A stretch of DNA of 64,000 nt from DALYJJ01 sp031969915 (GCA_031969915.1 DALYJJ010000005.1:15089-79088), one strand, 5' to 3'; positions 16,082-25,647 are shown, numbered from the stretch's first letter. Notes: generated from the letters alone by a model not told the origin. Program-made: numbers and translations.

Positions 16082-17701
16082 ATGGAAGGATGGGACCTCC
16101 TCCCACGCGTCGTCGGCCTGCTCGCCGCCGCCGTCGCTTTGGGTCTTCTGGCGCGTCGTCTCCGCCAGAACGTAATTGTCGGGTACCTGGTGGCCGGCCT
16201 AGTGCTCGGTCCAACCGGCGCGGGCTTGGTGCGCCCGGGCGCCGATGTCGCTGTGCTGAGCGAACTCGGCGTCGCTCTCCTGCTGTTCAGCATCGGGCTG
16301 GAGTTTTCCTTCGCCCACCTCCGCCAGTTGGGCCGCGTCGCGGTGGCGGGTGGATCGATCCAACTGGTTGCCACCGCCGCCGCCGTCGCGCTCGCCGGCC
16401 TTCTGCTCGGAGTCCCTGCGCCGGCCGCCGTCGCGCTCGGCCTGGGCTTCGCCATGAGCAGCACCGCCGTGGTACTGCGCGAGCTCACTGACCGCTCGCA
16501 GCTTGACAGCGCCCACGGGCGCAACGCCATCGGCATTCTTCTGGTGCAGGACGTGGCTGTGATTCCGATCCTGATTCTGACCGACGCGCTCGGTCACGGA
16601 GCCACGGCCGGCGCGATGATGGGCGCCGTGGCGTTGCGCTCGGCCGGCGTCGTAGCGTTCATCGCCGCCGCCTGGCTCCTGGCCAAGTACGTGCTCCCCC
16701 GCCTGCTTCAACGGGCCGCGCTCTCCGGCAGCCGGGAGATCCCGGTGGTGGTTGCCGCCTGCGCCGCCATCGGCGCCGCCTGGGGCGCACACGCGCTCGG
16801 ATTCTCCCCTTCGCTGGGCGCCTTCGTGGCGGGCATCGTACTCGCCGCCTCACCCTTCGCCACGCAGATCCGGGCCGATGTGACCCCCCTCGGGGCGGTC
16901 TTCGTCACGCTGTTCTTCGCCTCCGCCGGCACCGCCGTCGACCTACCCTTGCGGACGCAGTACCTCCTCGCCATCCTCGCGCTTGCCGCCGGTGTCATGC
17001 TCGGAAAGGCGGCCATCGCCTCCTTCGCCGTCTGGACCGTGCAGCGTTTGCCCAACGTCGCGGTGGCCACTGGGTTGGCCGTCTCCCAGGTGGGTGAGTT
17101 CACGTTCGTGGTCTCCGCCACCGCCCACCGTTCCGGCCTGCTCTCCGCAGAGTGGTTTCAGGCGGCGATGGCGACCGCGCTGGCGACGTTGATGGTCACG
17201 CCGGCTCTGATCGGCGCGGCGCCGGCTATGGCCACACGGATCCTTCGCCGGCCGCCGCTTCCCGCCGCGCGCGCTCACCAGGAGCGCCGCGTGCTGGTCG
17301 TCGGCTTCGGCCCTGCGGGCCGGGCGGTAGTGGAGGCGCTCCGCGCCGGCGGCGTCCCCTTCGCGGTCCTGGAAATGAACCCGTTGACCGTTGCCGCCAA
17401 CCGGCTGGAGTTCTCGATCGAACTCGGCGACGCGACCCAGCCCGAGGTACTGCTCCACGCCGGCGTGCCCGCCGCGATCGCCATGGTGGTCACGGTGCCG
17501 GACCCCACCGCCGTCCGTCTGATTGTGGCCGCGGCAAAGGAGCTGGCGCCCGGCGTGCCCGTACTCGCCCGCCTGCGCTACCACCAGTTCCTGGGCGAAC
17601 TCCGGCGCGCCGGGGCGGATCACATTGTGGACGAAGAGGAGACCGTGGGCCGGCATCTTGCCCAGCAGGCCATCGCGTTGACCGGACCTCGTCCCGCCTG
17701 A
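16082..17701 (+). CDS. Monovalent cation:proton antiporter CPA2 family (KefB-like) with TrkA-N domain
   Basis: A 539-residue protein: about 12 TM helices (1-385) of the Na+/H+ exchanger fold, with the CPA2 blocks LLFSIGLEFSF and LLVQDVAVIPIL, then a cytosolic Rossmann TrkA-N domain (about 400-520) starting VLVVGFGPAGRAVVEAL. KefB/KefC-type systems exchange K+ (or Na+) for protons under nucleotide or thiol-adduct control. No KefF/KefG partner is adjacent. There is no second regulatory TrkA-C domain. In this bacillithiol-using organism control by thiol adducts is conceivable, but nothing in the sequence shows it. Confidence 0.9.
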   Translation: MEGWDLLPRVVGLLAAAVALGLLARRLRQNVIVGYLVAGLVLGPTGAGLVRPGADVAVLSELGVALLLFSIGLEFSFAHLRQLGRVAVAGGSIQLVATAAAVALAGLLLGVPAPAAVALGLGFAMSSTAVVLRELTDRSQLDSAHGRNAIGILLVQDVAVIPILILTDALGHGATAGAMMGAVALRSAGVVAFIAAAWLLAKYVLPRLLQRAALSGSREIPVVVAACAAIGAAWGAHALGFSPSLGAFVAGIVLAASPFATQIRADVTPLGAVFVTLFFASAGTAVDLPLRTQYLLAILALAAGVMLGKAAIASFAVWTVQRLPNVAVATGLAVSQVGEFTFVVSATAHRSGLLSAEWFQAAMATALATLMVTPALIGAAPAMATRILRRPPLPAARAHQERRVLVVGFGPAGRAVVEALRAGGVPFAVLEMNPLTVAANRLEFSIELGDATQPEVLLHAGVPAAIAMVVTVPDPTAVRLIVAAAKELAPGVPVLARLRYHQFLGELRRAGADHIVDEEETVGRHLAQQAIALTGPRPA

Positions 17702-17741
17702 TCGGCCCGCACCCGGCCAGCGCCTCCCGCCGCACTGCCGC

Positions 17742-17747
17742 TATACT
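17742..17747 (+). promoter_or_regulatory. -10-like TATACT, 8 nt before the S9 peptidase start
   Basis: TATACT inside GCTATACT lies 8 nt before the ATG at 17756, the same geometry as at 7780 and 24265. No convincing -35 hexamer was found at the usual distance. Confidence 0.45.
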
Positions 17748-17755
17748 TCCTCAAC

Positions 17756-19756
17756 ATGCGACTCGCACGGCTGACCTTTGTGCTCCTTTGCGCCGCCGCT
17801 CTCTTTGCGGCCCGCTTTGACGTGAATACTCCCGGCAGGATCGTCCGGCTCTCCGACCCCCAGATCTCCCCCGACGGCGCGCGCATCGCGGTCATCGTCT
17901 CCCGCGCCAACTTCGAAGAGAACCGCTACGATGCCCAACTGGTTCTGGTCGACATCGCGTCCCGGTCGCAGCGCATCCTCACCTACGACCGCCGCGGGCT
18001 GGCGCAGCCCCGTTGGTCCCCCGACGGCTCACACCTCGCCTTTCTGGCCTCCGTCGACGCCAAGCCGCAGGTCTTCGCCCTTTCCCTCGACGGCGGCGAG
18101 GCCCGTCAGATCACGCGCGCCCCGCAGGGCATCCAGCAGTACGCGTTCTCCCCCGACGGCGCCCGCCTCGCCTATGTCACCACCAGCGAAGCGCCCAAGC
18201 GCGAGGGCGTCGAACGCCACAACAAGGCCTTCGAGATCGGCCACAACGACTTTCTCACCACCACGCAGCCCCTGCCCGCCCATCTCTGGGTGATTCCCTT
18301 CGCCGGCGGCGCGGCCCGCCAGGTGACCTCCGGCGCCTGGACGTTACCCATCAGCTTCCCGCCTTCGCCTCCCGCCGCGCCGCTTTCCTGGACGCCCGAC
18401 GGCAAGTCCCTGTCCATCGTCAAAGTCGCGACGCCCTATTCCGGCGACTTCAACCAGGCCGCCGTGCACATCCTCGACGTCGAGTCCGGCCATTCGCGCC
18501 CGCTCACCGGGCGCTCCACCAACGAAGCTCAGCCGCTCATCTCGCCGGACGGCACGAAGGTTTCGTTCTGGTACCCGCGCGACGGCGATCCGCGCAACGT
18601 GAATGAGATCTTTGTCGCTCCCATCGGCGGCGGCGAAGGGCGCAGCCTCACCCGGGCGATCGACCGCAACGTGCAGCGCGCCGTCTGGATGCCGGATGCA
18701 CAGTCGCTGCTGGTGAGCGCCAACGACGGCGCCTCGGTCGGGCTCTGGAACCAGCCGCTCGATGGGCCCGCGGTCCGCATCGACGTCGGCAAGGTGGTGC
18801 CCACGGCTGCATTCTGGCTGGATGCCTCGGTGGGCGGAAAGGGACAGATCGCCTTCACCGGCAGCGAGCCCGCGCGTCCCGTTGAGTTGTATTACCTCGA
18901 GTCCGTTCGCGCCAAGCCCGTCCGCTTGACGGACTTCAACCGCGACATCGCCGCGCTCGAACTCGGCCGCACCGAGACGATCCGTTGGGACGGCCCCGAC
19001 GGTTTCAAGAACGACGGCGTGGTCACTTATCCTCCCGGCTATCAGCCTGGACGTAAGTACCCCCTGGTCCTCTATATCCACGGCGGGCCCCGATCGGCGT
19101 CCAAGGAAGCATTCTCTAACTACGCCCAACTGTTCGCCGCGCAGGGATGGATCGTATTTGAGCCCAATTATCGCGGCAGCGATAACTTGGGTAACGCCTT
19201 TCAGGCGGCCATCTGGAACGATGCCGGCGCGGGCCCCGGCCGGGACGTGATGTCCGGCGTCGACTTTCTCAAGAAGCGCGGCATCGTCGACGAAGCGAAC
19301 ATCGCAACCACCGGCTGGTCCTACGGAGGTTACATGACCACCTGGCTGATCGGTAACTACCCGGACGTGTGGAAGGCAGCAGTGGCCGGCGCCGCGGTCA
19401 CCGATATGCTCGACCAATACAACTTAGGAGACGCCAACGTCCGGCGCGGCTCGGCCTTCGGCGGCTCGCCCTACACCGATGCCAAACGCATGGAGGCGTT
19501 CCGCGAGCAGTCCCCCATCACCTACGCCACCCGCGTCCGCGTCCCCACGCTGATCATGGCCACCACCGGAGACTATCGCGTCCCGATCACCCAGTCCTAC
19601 CGTTACTATCACGCCCTGCGCGACCGCGGGGTGAAGACGCAGTTCATTGGATATCCGGTTTACGGACACAGCCCGACAGACCCGGTGCATCAGCGCGACG
19701 TCTTCAGCCGCTACCTCGGCTGGCTGAAGGATCATCTCGGGACGGGGACGCGATAG
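17756..19756 (+). CDS. S9 family serine peptidase (acylaminoacyl-/dipeptidyl-peptidase-like)
   Basis: A 666-residue exported prolyl-oligopeptidase-family enzyme. Signal peptide MRLARLTFVLLCAAALFA, then a WD40-like beta-propeller (about 25-400) with repeated SPDG motifs, then an alpha/beta-hydrolase domain. The catalytic triad is Ser521 in GWSYGG, Asp606 (TTGDYRVP) and His638 (GHSP). Such enzymes remove dipeptides or acylated residues from the N-terminus of short peptides. The propeller restricts substrates to peptides, which fits the peptide-scavenging theme with the subtilisin and the ABC importer. It stands alone with its own -10-like box. Confidence 0.93.
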   Translation: MRLARLTFVLLCAAALFAARFDVNTPGRIVRLSDPQISPDGARIAVIVSRANFEENRYDAQLVLVDIASRSQRILTYDRRGLAQPRWSPDGSHLAFLASVDAKPQVFALSLDGGEARQITRAPQGIQQYAFSPDGARLAYVTTSEAPKREGVERHNKAFEIGHNDFLTTTQPLPAHLWVIPFAGGAARQVTSGAWTLPISFPPSPPAAPLSWTPDGKSLSIVKVATPYSGDFNQAAVHILDVESGHSRPLTGRSTNEAQPLISPDGTKVSFWYPRDGDPRNVNEIFVAPIGGGEGRSLTRAIDRNVQRAVWMPDAQSLLVSANDGASVGLWNQPLDGPAVRIDVGKVVPTAAFWLDASVGGKGQIAFTGSEPARPVELYYLESVRAKPVRLTDFNRDIAALELGRTETIRWDGPDGFKNDGVVTYPPGYQPGRKYPLVLYIHGGPRSASKEAFSNYAQLFAAQGWIVFEPNYRGSDNLGNAFQAAIWNDAGAGPGRDVMSGVDFLKKRGIVDEANIATTGWSYGGYMTTWLIGNYPDVWKAAVAGAAVTDMLDQYNLGDANVRRGSAFGGSPYTDAKRMEAFREQSPITYATRVRVPTLIMATTGDYRVPITQSYRYYHALRDRGVKTQFIGYPVYGHSPTDPVHQRDVFSRYLGWLKDHLGTGTR

Positions 19757-19835
19757 CGTTGAGAGGCGGCGAGGGGGCCGCCGCCAACGAACCAGCCATG
19801 ATGCCGAGGATCGGTTCCTTGATTCGGAGTCAAAG

Positions 19836-21311
19836 GTGAGCGGGGAGCGTGTCGCCATCGCCGGCGCCACAGGCTACATCGGCGGGCGCCTGACGCCTCG
19901 CCTTCTGGATGCCGGCTACCGCGTACGTTGTCTGGTGCGTTCTCCCGAGAAGCTTGCGTCACGCACCTGGGCGGGGAATGAGAGAGTAGAGATCCGAGCG
20001 GCGGATCTTAGTAACATTCCCGAGTTATCGGAGCACCTCGAGGGATGCGGGCAGGCCGTGTATCTCGTGCACTCGATGCTCTCCGCGGGCCGGGCCTACG
20101 GCGCGCGAGACCGCGAGTTGGCTGAGGCCTTCGGCCTCGCCGCCAAAGCGGCAGGCGTCCGGAGAATCATCTATCTGGGTGGCCTGGGGGAAACGGGATC
20201 GGACCTCAGCGAGCACCTGCTGTCCCGGAGGGAGGTCGAGACAGCGCTCGCGTCGTCGGGGATCCCCGTGACCGTGCTCAGGGCGGCGATGATCATCGGA
20301 TCGGGCTCGGCGTCGTTCGAGATCCTGCGCTACCTGGTGGAGCGGTTGCCCGTGATGATCACCCCGAGATGGGTCAGCACACCCTGCCAACCCATTGCCG
20401 TCCGGAACGTGATCGGTTATCTGGTCGGTTGCCTGTCGGTGCCGGAAACGGCCGGGCGGTTTTTCGACATCGGTGGTCCCGAGGTGTTGTGTTATCGCGA
20501 CATCATGCGCATCATGGCCGAGGAGTTAGGGTTGAGACACCGTTGGGTGGTCCCCGTGCCGGTGTTGACGCCGCGCTTGAGTTCCTACTGGATTCAACTG
20601 GTGACGCCGCTGAGCCACGCCATTGCACGGCCCCTCGCCGAGGGACTCCGAAATCCCGTTGTGTGCCGCGAGAATGAGATCACGAATCTGATTTCCCAGC
20701 GGCTCTTAACCGTTCGCGAATCGATTCAAGCAGCGCTCGCCACGATGGCGCAGCATCATGTCGAAACCAGTTGGTCAATGGCGGGCCCGATTCCCGGAGA
20801 CCCCGACTGGGCGGGCGGAAAGGTCTTTCGCGACCGGCGGGAGTTGCTCGTGAAGGCTCCGGATTGGGCCGCCTTTCGGGCCGTCTGCCGAGTAGGCGGC
20901 GGCCACGGCTGGTACGCGGCCGACTGGCTCTGGAGAGTGCGCGGTTGGATAGACGTGCTCATGGGCGGACCAGGCCTGCGGCGCGGCCGGCGCGATCCGG
21001 AGCAGGTGGGTTTCGGGGAGGCACTCGATTTCTGGCGAGTCGTCGGTATCACGCGCGACCGGCGACTGGCGCTTCGCGCGGAGATGAAGCTTCCCGGCGA
21101 AGCGATGCTCGAGTTTGAGATCGAGGACCGGGGCGGGACACAGTGCCTGCTCCGGCAGACCGCACTCTTCCAGCCCCGCGGATTAATGGGCCTGCTGTAT
21201 TGGTACGCCGTTGTGCCCCTGCACCACATCGTCTTTCGCGGAATGCTCCACGGGATTGAGCGTGAAGCATTGCGAATTGCACGCCGCGAAGCAAGGGAGA
21301 TCCAGAGCTGA
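19836..21311 (+). CDS. SDR family protein with DUF2867 C-terminal domain
   Basis: A 491-residue two-domain protein. Residues 1-300 form an atypical SDR/NmrA-like Rossmann domain starting VAIAGATGYIGGRL, with VYLVHSML and IIYLGGLGE typical of this family. Residues 320-490 are DUF2867 (WSMAGPIPGD ... LFQPRGLMGLLYWYAVVPLHHIVF). Translation starts with GTG at 19836. Substrate unknown; the C-terminal part may bind a lipid. In several other bacteria homologues sit in light-induced operons with photolyases, and here the photolyase gene starts 10 nt downstream, so the two are probably co-transcribed. Confidence 0.88.
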   Translation: MSGERVAIAGATGYIGGRLTPRLLDAGYRVRCLVRSPEKLASRTWAGNERVEIRAADLSNIPELSEHLEGCGQAVYLVHSMLSAGRAYGARDRELAEAFGLAAKAAGVRRIIYLGGLGETGSDLSEHLLSRREVETALASSGIPVTVLRAAMIIGSGSASFEILRYLVERLPVMITPRWVSTPCQPIAVRNVIGYLVGCLSVPETAGRFFDIGGPEVLCYRDIMRIMAEELGLRHRWVVPVPVLTPRLSSYWIQLVTPLSHAIARPLAEGLRNPVVCRENEITNLISQRLLTVRESIQAALATMAQHHVETSWSMAGPIPGDPDWAGGKVFRDRRELLVKAPDWAAFRAVCRVGGGHGWYAADWLWRVRGWIDVLMGGPGLRRGRRDPEQVGFGEALDFWRVVGITRDRRLALRAEMKLPGEAMLEFEIEDRGGTQCLLRQTALFQPRGLMGLLYWYAVVPLHHIVFRGMLHGIEREALRIARREAREIQS

Positions 21312-21321
21312 AAGGTCAGTC

Positions 21322-22863
21322 GTGCACTCATCGACTCCAGCGGCACGTAACCTTCTCGTGGTACTCGGCGATCAACTGGATCGCCAGTCGCCCTTGTTCG
21401 CGGACGCCGATCCTCAGCAAGACCGCGTCTGGATGGCGGAAGTGAGTGAGGAGGCAACGCACGTGTGGACCCACAAGGCGCGCATCGCACTCTTCCTCAG
21501 CGCCATGCGGCACTTTCGCGACGAACTGCGCGGCCAAGGCTGGCTCGTGGACTACCGTGAAATGGAATCCCGCCCCTCCTCGCTGGCCGATGAGCTCCGG
21601 AGGTCCATCCAGGCGCTGAAGCCGCAGCGCGTGCGAGTGGTGGAACCCGGGGAGTATCGCGTCGCCCGGCAATTGCGCGCTGCGTGTCCCGAGATCGAGG
21701 TGCTCACCGACACCCATTTCCTCAGCACCGTCGAGGAGTTTAGCCAGCACGCGAAAGACCGCCGGCAATTGAGGCTTGAGTTCTTCTATCGCGAACTGCG
21801 CCGCCGCCATCGGGTGTTGATGGATGGCTCGAAGCCCGCGGGCGGCGAGTGGAACTACGACGCGCACAACCGCGGATCGTTCGACAGGAAAGGGCCCGGT
21901 ATCCTGCCCGCGCCGGCGGCGTTCCACCCCGATGCCCTTACGCGCCAGGTGCTGGACCTGGTCAACCGGCAGTTCGCGGCGCATCCCGGCTCGCTGGACC
22001 GGTTCGATTGGCCGGTCACCCCGTCCGACGCGGAGCGGGCCTGGCAGGACTTTCTGGACCACCGGTTGCCCTTCTTCGGAGAATTCCAGGATGCGATGTG
22101 GACCGGGCAACCATATCTGTTCCACTCCCGCCTCTCGTCCGCGCTCAACCTCAAGTTGATCTCGCCCCGGCGCCTGCTTGCGGATGCCGAGGAGCGCTAT
22201 CGCACCGGCCGGGCGCCGCTCGCCGCCGTCGAAGGATTCGTCCGTCAGATCCTGGGGTGGCGCGAATATACTCGTGGCGTCTACTGGCTCCACATGCCGG
22301 CCTACGCCGCCGGCAACGCCCTGGATGCCCAACAGAACCTGCCGCGTTTCTATTGGACCGGTGACACGGAGATGCAATGTCTCAGTGCCGTGATCGGCCA
22401 GACGCTCGAACTCGGCTACGCGCACCATATTCAGAGGCTGATGGTCACCGGCCTGTTCGCCTTGCTGCTCGGCGTCGAACCTCGGCAGGTTCACGAGTGG
22501 TACCTCGCCGTTTACGTGGATGCCGTCGAATGGGTGGAACTGCCGAACACGATCGGCATGTCTCAGTTTGCGGACGGCGGGATGATGGCCTCGAAACCCT
22601 ATGCGGCCACGGGAAAATACATCCAGAGAATGAGTAACTACTGTTCCGGCTGCCGTTACGATCCGGCCCAGTCAACGGGATCGGCCGCGTGTCCATTCAC
22701 CACGCTCTACTGGGATTTCCTCATGCGCCACGAGTCCCGGCTGCGGAACATCCAGAGAATGGCGATGCAGATGCGAAACGTCGACCGCCTGTCCGCTGAA
22801 CAAAAGATCGCCATTCGGGAGGAGGCGCAAGGGCTGAGGCGGAGGCTGGCGGCGAGCGTTTGA
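21322..22863 (+). CDS. phrB: Iron-sulfur (6-4) photolyase / bacterial cryptochrome (PhrB/CryB type)
   Basis: A 513-residue photolyase-related protein of the FeS-BCP class. It starts with the family's NLLVVLGDQL and carries four cysteines at 353, 441, 444 and 457; their spacing (88, 3, 13) equals that of the [4Fe-4S] ligands of Agrobacterium PhrB. FAD-pocket blocks GWREYTRGVYW and YAHHIQRLMV are present. The class repairs (6-4) photoproducts using blue or UV-A light. I place the start at GTG 21322, 10 nt after the SDR stop and preceded by AAAGG; the longer frame from 21211 overlaps the SDR gene. It converges on the LOV-phosphatase gene; a 7-bp hairpin without a T run lies at 22869-22886 between them. 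Confidence 0.92.
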   Translation: MHSSTPAARNLLVVLGDQLDRQSPLFADADPQQDRVWMAEVSEEATHVWTHKARIALFLSAMRHFRDELRGQGWLVDYREMESRPSSLADELRRSIQALKPQRVRVVEPGEYRVARQLRAACPEIEVLTDTHFLSTVEEFSQHAKDRRQLRLEFFYRELRRRHRVLMDGSKPAGGEWNYDAHNRGSFDRKGPGILPAPAAFHPDALTRQVLDLVNRQFAAHPGSLDRFDWPVTPSDAERAWQDFLDHRLPFFGEFQDAMWTGQPYLFHSRLSSALNLKLISPRRLLADAEERYRTGRAPLAAVEGFVRQILGWREYTRGVYWLHMPAYAAGNALDAQQNLPRFYWTGDTEMQCLSAVIGQTLELGYAHHIQRLMVTGLFALLLGVEPRQVHEWYLAVYVDAVEWVELPNTIGMSQFADGGMMASKPYAATGKYIQRMSNYCSGCRYDPAQSTGSAACPFTTLYWDFLMRHESRLRNIQRMAMQMRNVDRLSAEQKIAIREEAQGLRRRLAASV

Positions 22864-22902
22864 GTGCTGCTTCGCCGCGGCGAGGCCGGAGAGAATGCGA
22901 TC

Positions 22903-24153
22903 TTACGCGGTCCGTTCGATCGCCAACAGCGAGGCATCGTCAGCGGGACCAGCCGGCGCCGTCCATTGGTCAATGCTCTGCATTAAGGACAACAGTGTAT
23001 CTTCGAGCGTCGCGTCGCCGTTCTGCGCCAGTATCTCCAACACCCGCTCGACGCCGAATTGATGCTCGCCGTTGTTCTCGGCTTCCGGAATTCCGTCCGT
23101 GCAGAAATAGATCCGGTCTCCAGGGAATAGTGTGATGTTACTTTCCTCGTAGGTCGCTTGCGGGAAGAGCCCAACCGGCATGCCGCCCGCCTCGAACATG
23201 CCCTGGGCGACTCCGCTCCGGAAATGGATGGGGCCTAAGTGCCCCGCGGACACGTACCGGAATGCCGCGGTCTGCTTGTCCAGGATGCCGTAAATCATGG
23301 TGAAGTACTGCGAGCCGCCGGGACCCTTTGCGAAATGCCGGTTCAACCGCCCCACCACCTGCGCCGGCGTTGCCACGCAGTGCCTGCTTGCATCCTCGGG
23401 ACACGCTTGATAGAGGAAGGACCTCGCCGGCTCCACCGAGAGCATGTGACTGAGTGTGACTGAGAGCAGCGCCGCGGCAACGCCGTGGCCGGAGACGTCC
23501 AGGATGTAAACACCCAGGTGGCGCTCGTCGAGCGAAAGAACATTCAGGCAGTCGCCGCCCACGTCCTGACACGGCCGTACCTGACAGGCGAACCGAAGGC
23601 CTCGAACCCGCGGCATCTCTCGAGGGAGAAGCGACCGTTGGACCTCGGCCGCCGCCGCCAGGTCGCGTTTCATCACCCGGCTGGCCGCCTCCAGGCGTTC
23701 ATTGGCTTTTTGGAGCGCGTCTTTCGCTAACTTCTCCTCGGTAACATCCGATTGCACGCCAATGAAATGAGTCACCGCCCCTGAGGCATCGCGCACCGGG
23801 GTGATGGAGAGCCGGTTCCAGAAAGGAGTGCCGTCCTTCCGGTAGTTCAGCAGCGTGACCGTGATCGGCCTCTTCTCCCGGACCGCGGTTCGCAGCGTCG
23901 AAACGGATTCCGGATCGGTACCGGGGCCCTGAAGGAAGCGGCAGTTCCGCCCGATCACATCGGCCGCGCTGTAGCCGGTGAGCCTCTCAAACCCGGCGTT
24001 TGCGTAGATGAGGGGATTGTCGGGCAGGCCGGCATCGGCAATGGTGATCCCCTCGGCACTCGAGGCGAGAGCCCTGTCCTTCAGTTCCAGTTGGGACCTG
24101 AGACGCCGCTTGTCGAGGCTTGCCGCCATCGCGCGTTGTCTTCTTCCGCTCAT
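22903..24153 (-). CDS. LOV-domain blue-light sensor with SpoIIE-type PP2C phosphatase
   Basis: A 416-residue signalling protein. Residues 30-135 form a LOV (PAS) domain with the flavin signature GRNCRFLQ; Cys71 would form the light-driven adduct with FMN. A linker helix (EEKLAKDALQKANERLEAASRVMKR) connects to a SpoIIE phosphatase domain (about 165-416) with AAEVQRSLLP, DVGGDCLNVL, DVSGHGVAAALLS and FCTDGIPEA, supplying the metal-binding aspartates. Such proteins act like RsbU: light alters dephosphorylation of an anti-sigma-antagonist. The start at 24153 excludes an N-terminal extension that reads into the TlpA gene region. It is convergent with the photolyase gene and divergent from the TlpA-like gene. 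No STAS or anti-sigma partner is in the window. Confidence 0.92.
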   Translation of the reverse strand: MSGRRQRAMAASLDKRRLRSQLELKDRALASSAEGITIADAGLPDNPLIYANAGFERLTGYSAADVIGRNCRFLQGPGTDPESVSTLRTAVREKRPITVTLLNYRKDGTPFWNRLSITPVRDASGAVTHFIGVQSDVTEEKLAKDALQKANERLEAASRVMKRDLAAAAEVQRSLLPREMPRVRGLRFACQVRPCQDVGGDCLNVLSLDERHLGVYILDVSGHGVAAALLSVTLSHMLSVEPARSFLYQACPEDASRHCVATPAQVVGRLNRHFAKGPGGSQYFTMIYGILDKQTAAFRYVSAGHLGPIHFRSGVAQGMFEAGGMPVGLFPQATYEESNITLFPGDRIYFCTDGIPEAENNGEHQFGVERVLEILAQNGDATLEDTLLSLMQSIDQWTAPAGPADDASLLAIERTA

Positions 24154-24219
24154 CGCTTGCAGAGCCCACGGTATCACTATTGTTCGCTTCCCTAGTCTTT
24201 GCCGCCGGGCCTGCCGTGG

Positions 24220-24236
24220 TGCGCTCCAGCGGCATC
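24220..24236 (+). repeat. 17-bp motif shared with the peroxiredoxin upstream region, copy 1
   Basis: TGCGCTCCAGCGGCATC occurs exactly here and at 26624-26640. Both copies lie 40-55 nt upstream of genes for thioredoxin-fold redox proteins, each followed by a GCTAC(A/C)CT box. It may be a shared operator or chance. Confidence 0.35.
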
Positions 24237-24264
24237 TGGCGGCACCCGGAAATTGGAGGTTTGC

Positions 24265-24270
24265 TACACT
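24265..24270 (+). promoter_or_regulatory. -10-like TACACT, 6 nt before the TlpA-like gene start
   Basis: TACACT in GCTACACT ends 6 nt before the ATG at 24277, the same layout as upstream of the SDR and S9 peptidase genes. This helps to fix the start at 24277 instead of the longer in-frame start at 24199. Confidence 0.45.
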
Positions 24271-24276
24271 CGCCGC

Positions 24277-25422
24277 ATGAGATGCCTCGCAGGGCTGATC
24301 TTCAGCGTGATGCTGTGTGCGCAGTCGCCGCGAACGCCCCCTGCAATCTTGGCCCAACCGTTGCAACCGGACCGTCCTTTTCCCGGATGGAGCAGCCTCC
24401 GTGGGCGGGTAGTTGTGGTCGATTTCTGGGCTACGTGGTGTGCGCCGTGCCTTCCTGGCCTCGACAAGCTGGTCCAGATGGAGAAGGAATTCGCAGGCCA
24501 ACCAGTGAGCTTTCTCACCGTTGCGCGTGACGAGCTTGGCCGAGTCAAGAAGTACTTCGCCGAGAAGGGTCTGTCGCTGCACACCTTTGTTGAAGAGGAC
24601 TCGAAGACTTTTGACGCGTGGGGTGTCCGCGGCGTACCAGCCGCGGCGATCGTTTCTGGTACCGGCGTCCTGATGGGCCCAACGGCGGGTGAGAACATTA
24701 CTTCGGAGGTCATCCGCAAGGTCCTTGCGGGAGAGACTGTCGACCTGCCCCCAATCGGAAGATCACCGAATCTGGAATGGGATCGGGATGAGATTCAATG
24801 GCAGGACGGAGTGGCTCCAGACTTTCACGTCGTCATCAAACCCACCGAAGCCTTCGGTGGTGGAACGATGTACAAGCTCGGGTCCAATCGAATCAGTGGG
24901 GATGGTGCCATCCTGGTGAACCTGATTACAGCGGCCTGGCGGACGGATTACTTCCACCTCGACCTTCGTCTTCCCGAAGATGACAAGCGAGTGTTTCGCT
25001 TCGCGGCTGTCGTTCCGAAAGGACGCGAAGCGCATCTGTTTCCGGCTCTGCAAGACGCCGTTCAACGGACCTTCGGCATCCGGGCCGAATGGGAAGAACA
25101 GTTGCGCGACGTGTTCGTGCTCACACGGGAGCCGGGTGCGCCGGCACTTCCCGTCAGCTCGAGCCCGGAGTCGTCTATGTTCATGCGCGGCAACATCACC
25201 ATGAAGCACCAGACCACGGCTAAGCTCTCCGAGACATTGACTAACTTCCTCAAGAAGATTGTCGTTGACGAGACCCAGTTGAAGGACTTCTACGATTTTG
25301 CGCTTTCGTATAGGACTGACGGGCCAGGCGTGCTCTTGGCAGCGCTAAAGGAGAAGTATGGCTTAGTCGTTGAGCCCGCTCGGCGCCGCGTCAGAGTCCT
25401 TGTCGTCAAAGCAGCACCGTAG
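24277..25422 (+). CDS. TlpA-like thioredoxin-fold protein fused to a TIGR03435 domain
   Basis: A 381-residue exported protein. After a signal peptide (MRCLAGLIFSVMLCA) comes a TlpA/redoxin domain with the active site WCAPC (Cys55, Cys58) in VVVVDFWATWCAPCLPGLDK. The rest (about 175-381) matches the Solibacter-type TIGR03435 pattern: FHVVIKPTEA near its start, LQDAVQRTFGIRAEWE, then VVDETQLKDFYDFAL and a final LLAALKEKYGLVVEPARRRV with VLVV. The TIGR03435 domain has no known function. Together it is probably a periplasmic thiol-disulfide protein. Codon use is less GC-biased than neighbours such as the photolyase (more T-ending codons), so it may be acquired. Confidence 0.85.
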   Translation: MRCLAGLIFSVMLCAQSPRTPPAILAQPLQPDRPFPGWSSLRGRVVVVDFWATWCAPCLPGLDKLVQMEKEFAGQPVSFLTVARDELGRVKKYFAEKGLSLHTFVEEDSKTFDAWGVRGVPAAAIVSGTGVLMGPTAGENITSEVIRKVLAGETVDLPPIGRSPNLEWDRDEIQWQDGVAPDFHVVIKPTEAFGGGTMYKLGSNRISGDGAILVNLITAAWRTDYFHLDLRLPEDDKRVFRFAAVVPKGREAHLFPALQDAVQRTFGIRAEWEEQLRDVFVLTREPGAPALPVSSSPESSMFMRGNITMKHQTTAKLSETLTNFLKKIVVDETQLKDFYDFALSYRTDGPGVLLAALKEKYGLVVEPARRRVRVLVVKAAP

Positions 25423-25647
25423 CAACTCCTCCCGTCAAGGTTCCGCTCCGGAGAATCTTTTCGAAAGTACAAAAGATTCTCGCGCGCACCCCAAGGGGGA
25501 CGTTTCGATCGAGGCTTGACAGGCGGTCCGGACGGCCTTGACTCCCACTGCGGGTTGACATATCTTGACTATCATTTCCGTGCCGGGCGCCCCCGGCGCG
25601 CTTTGCCAACCTGGAAGATGCCCGTATCTCGGGCGAGGGGTTGCGTG

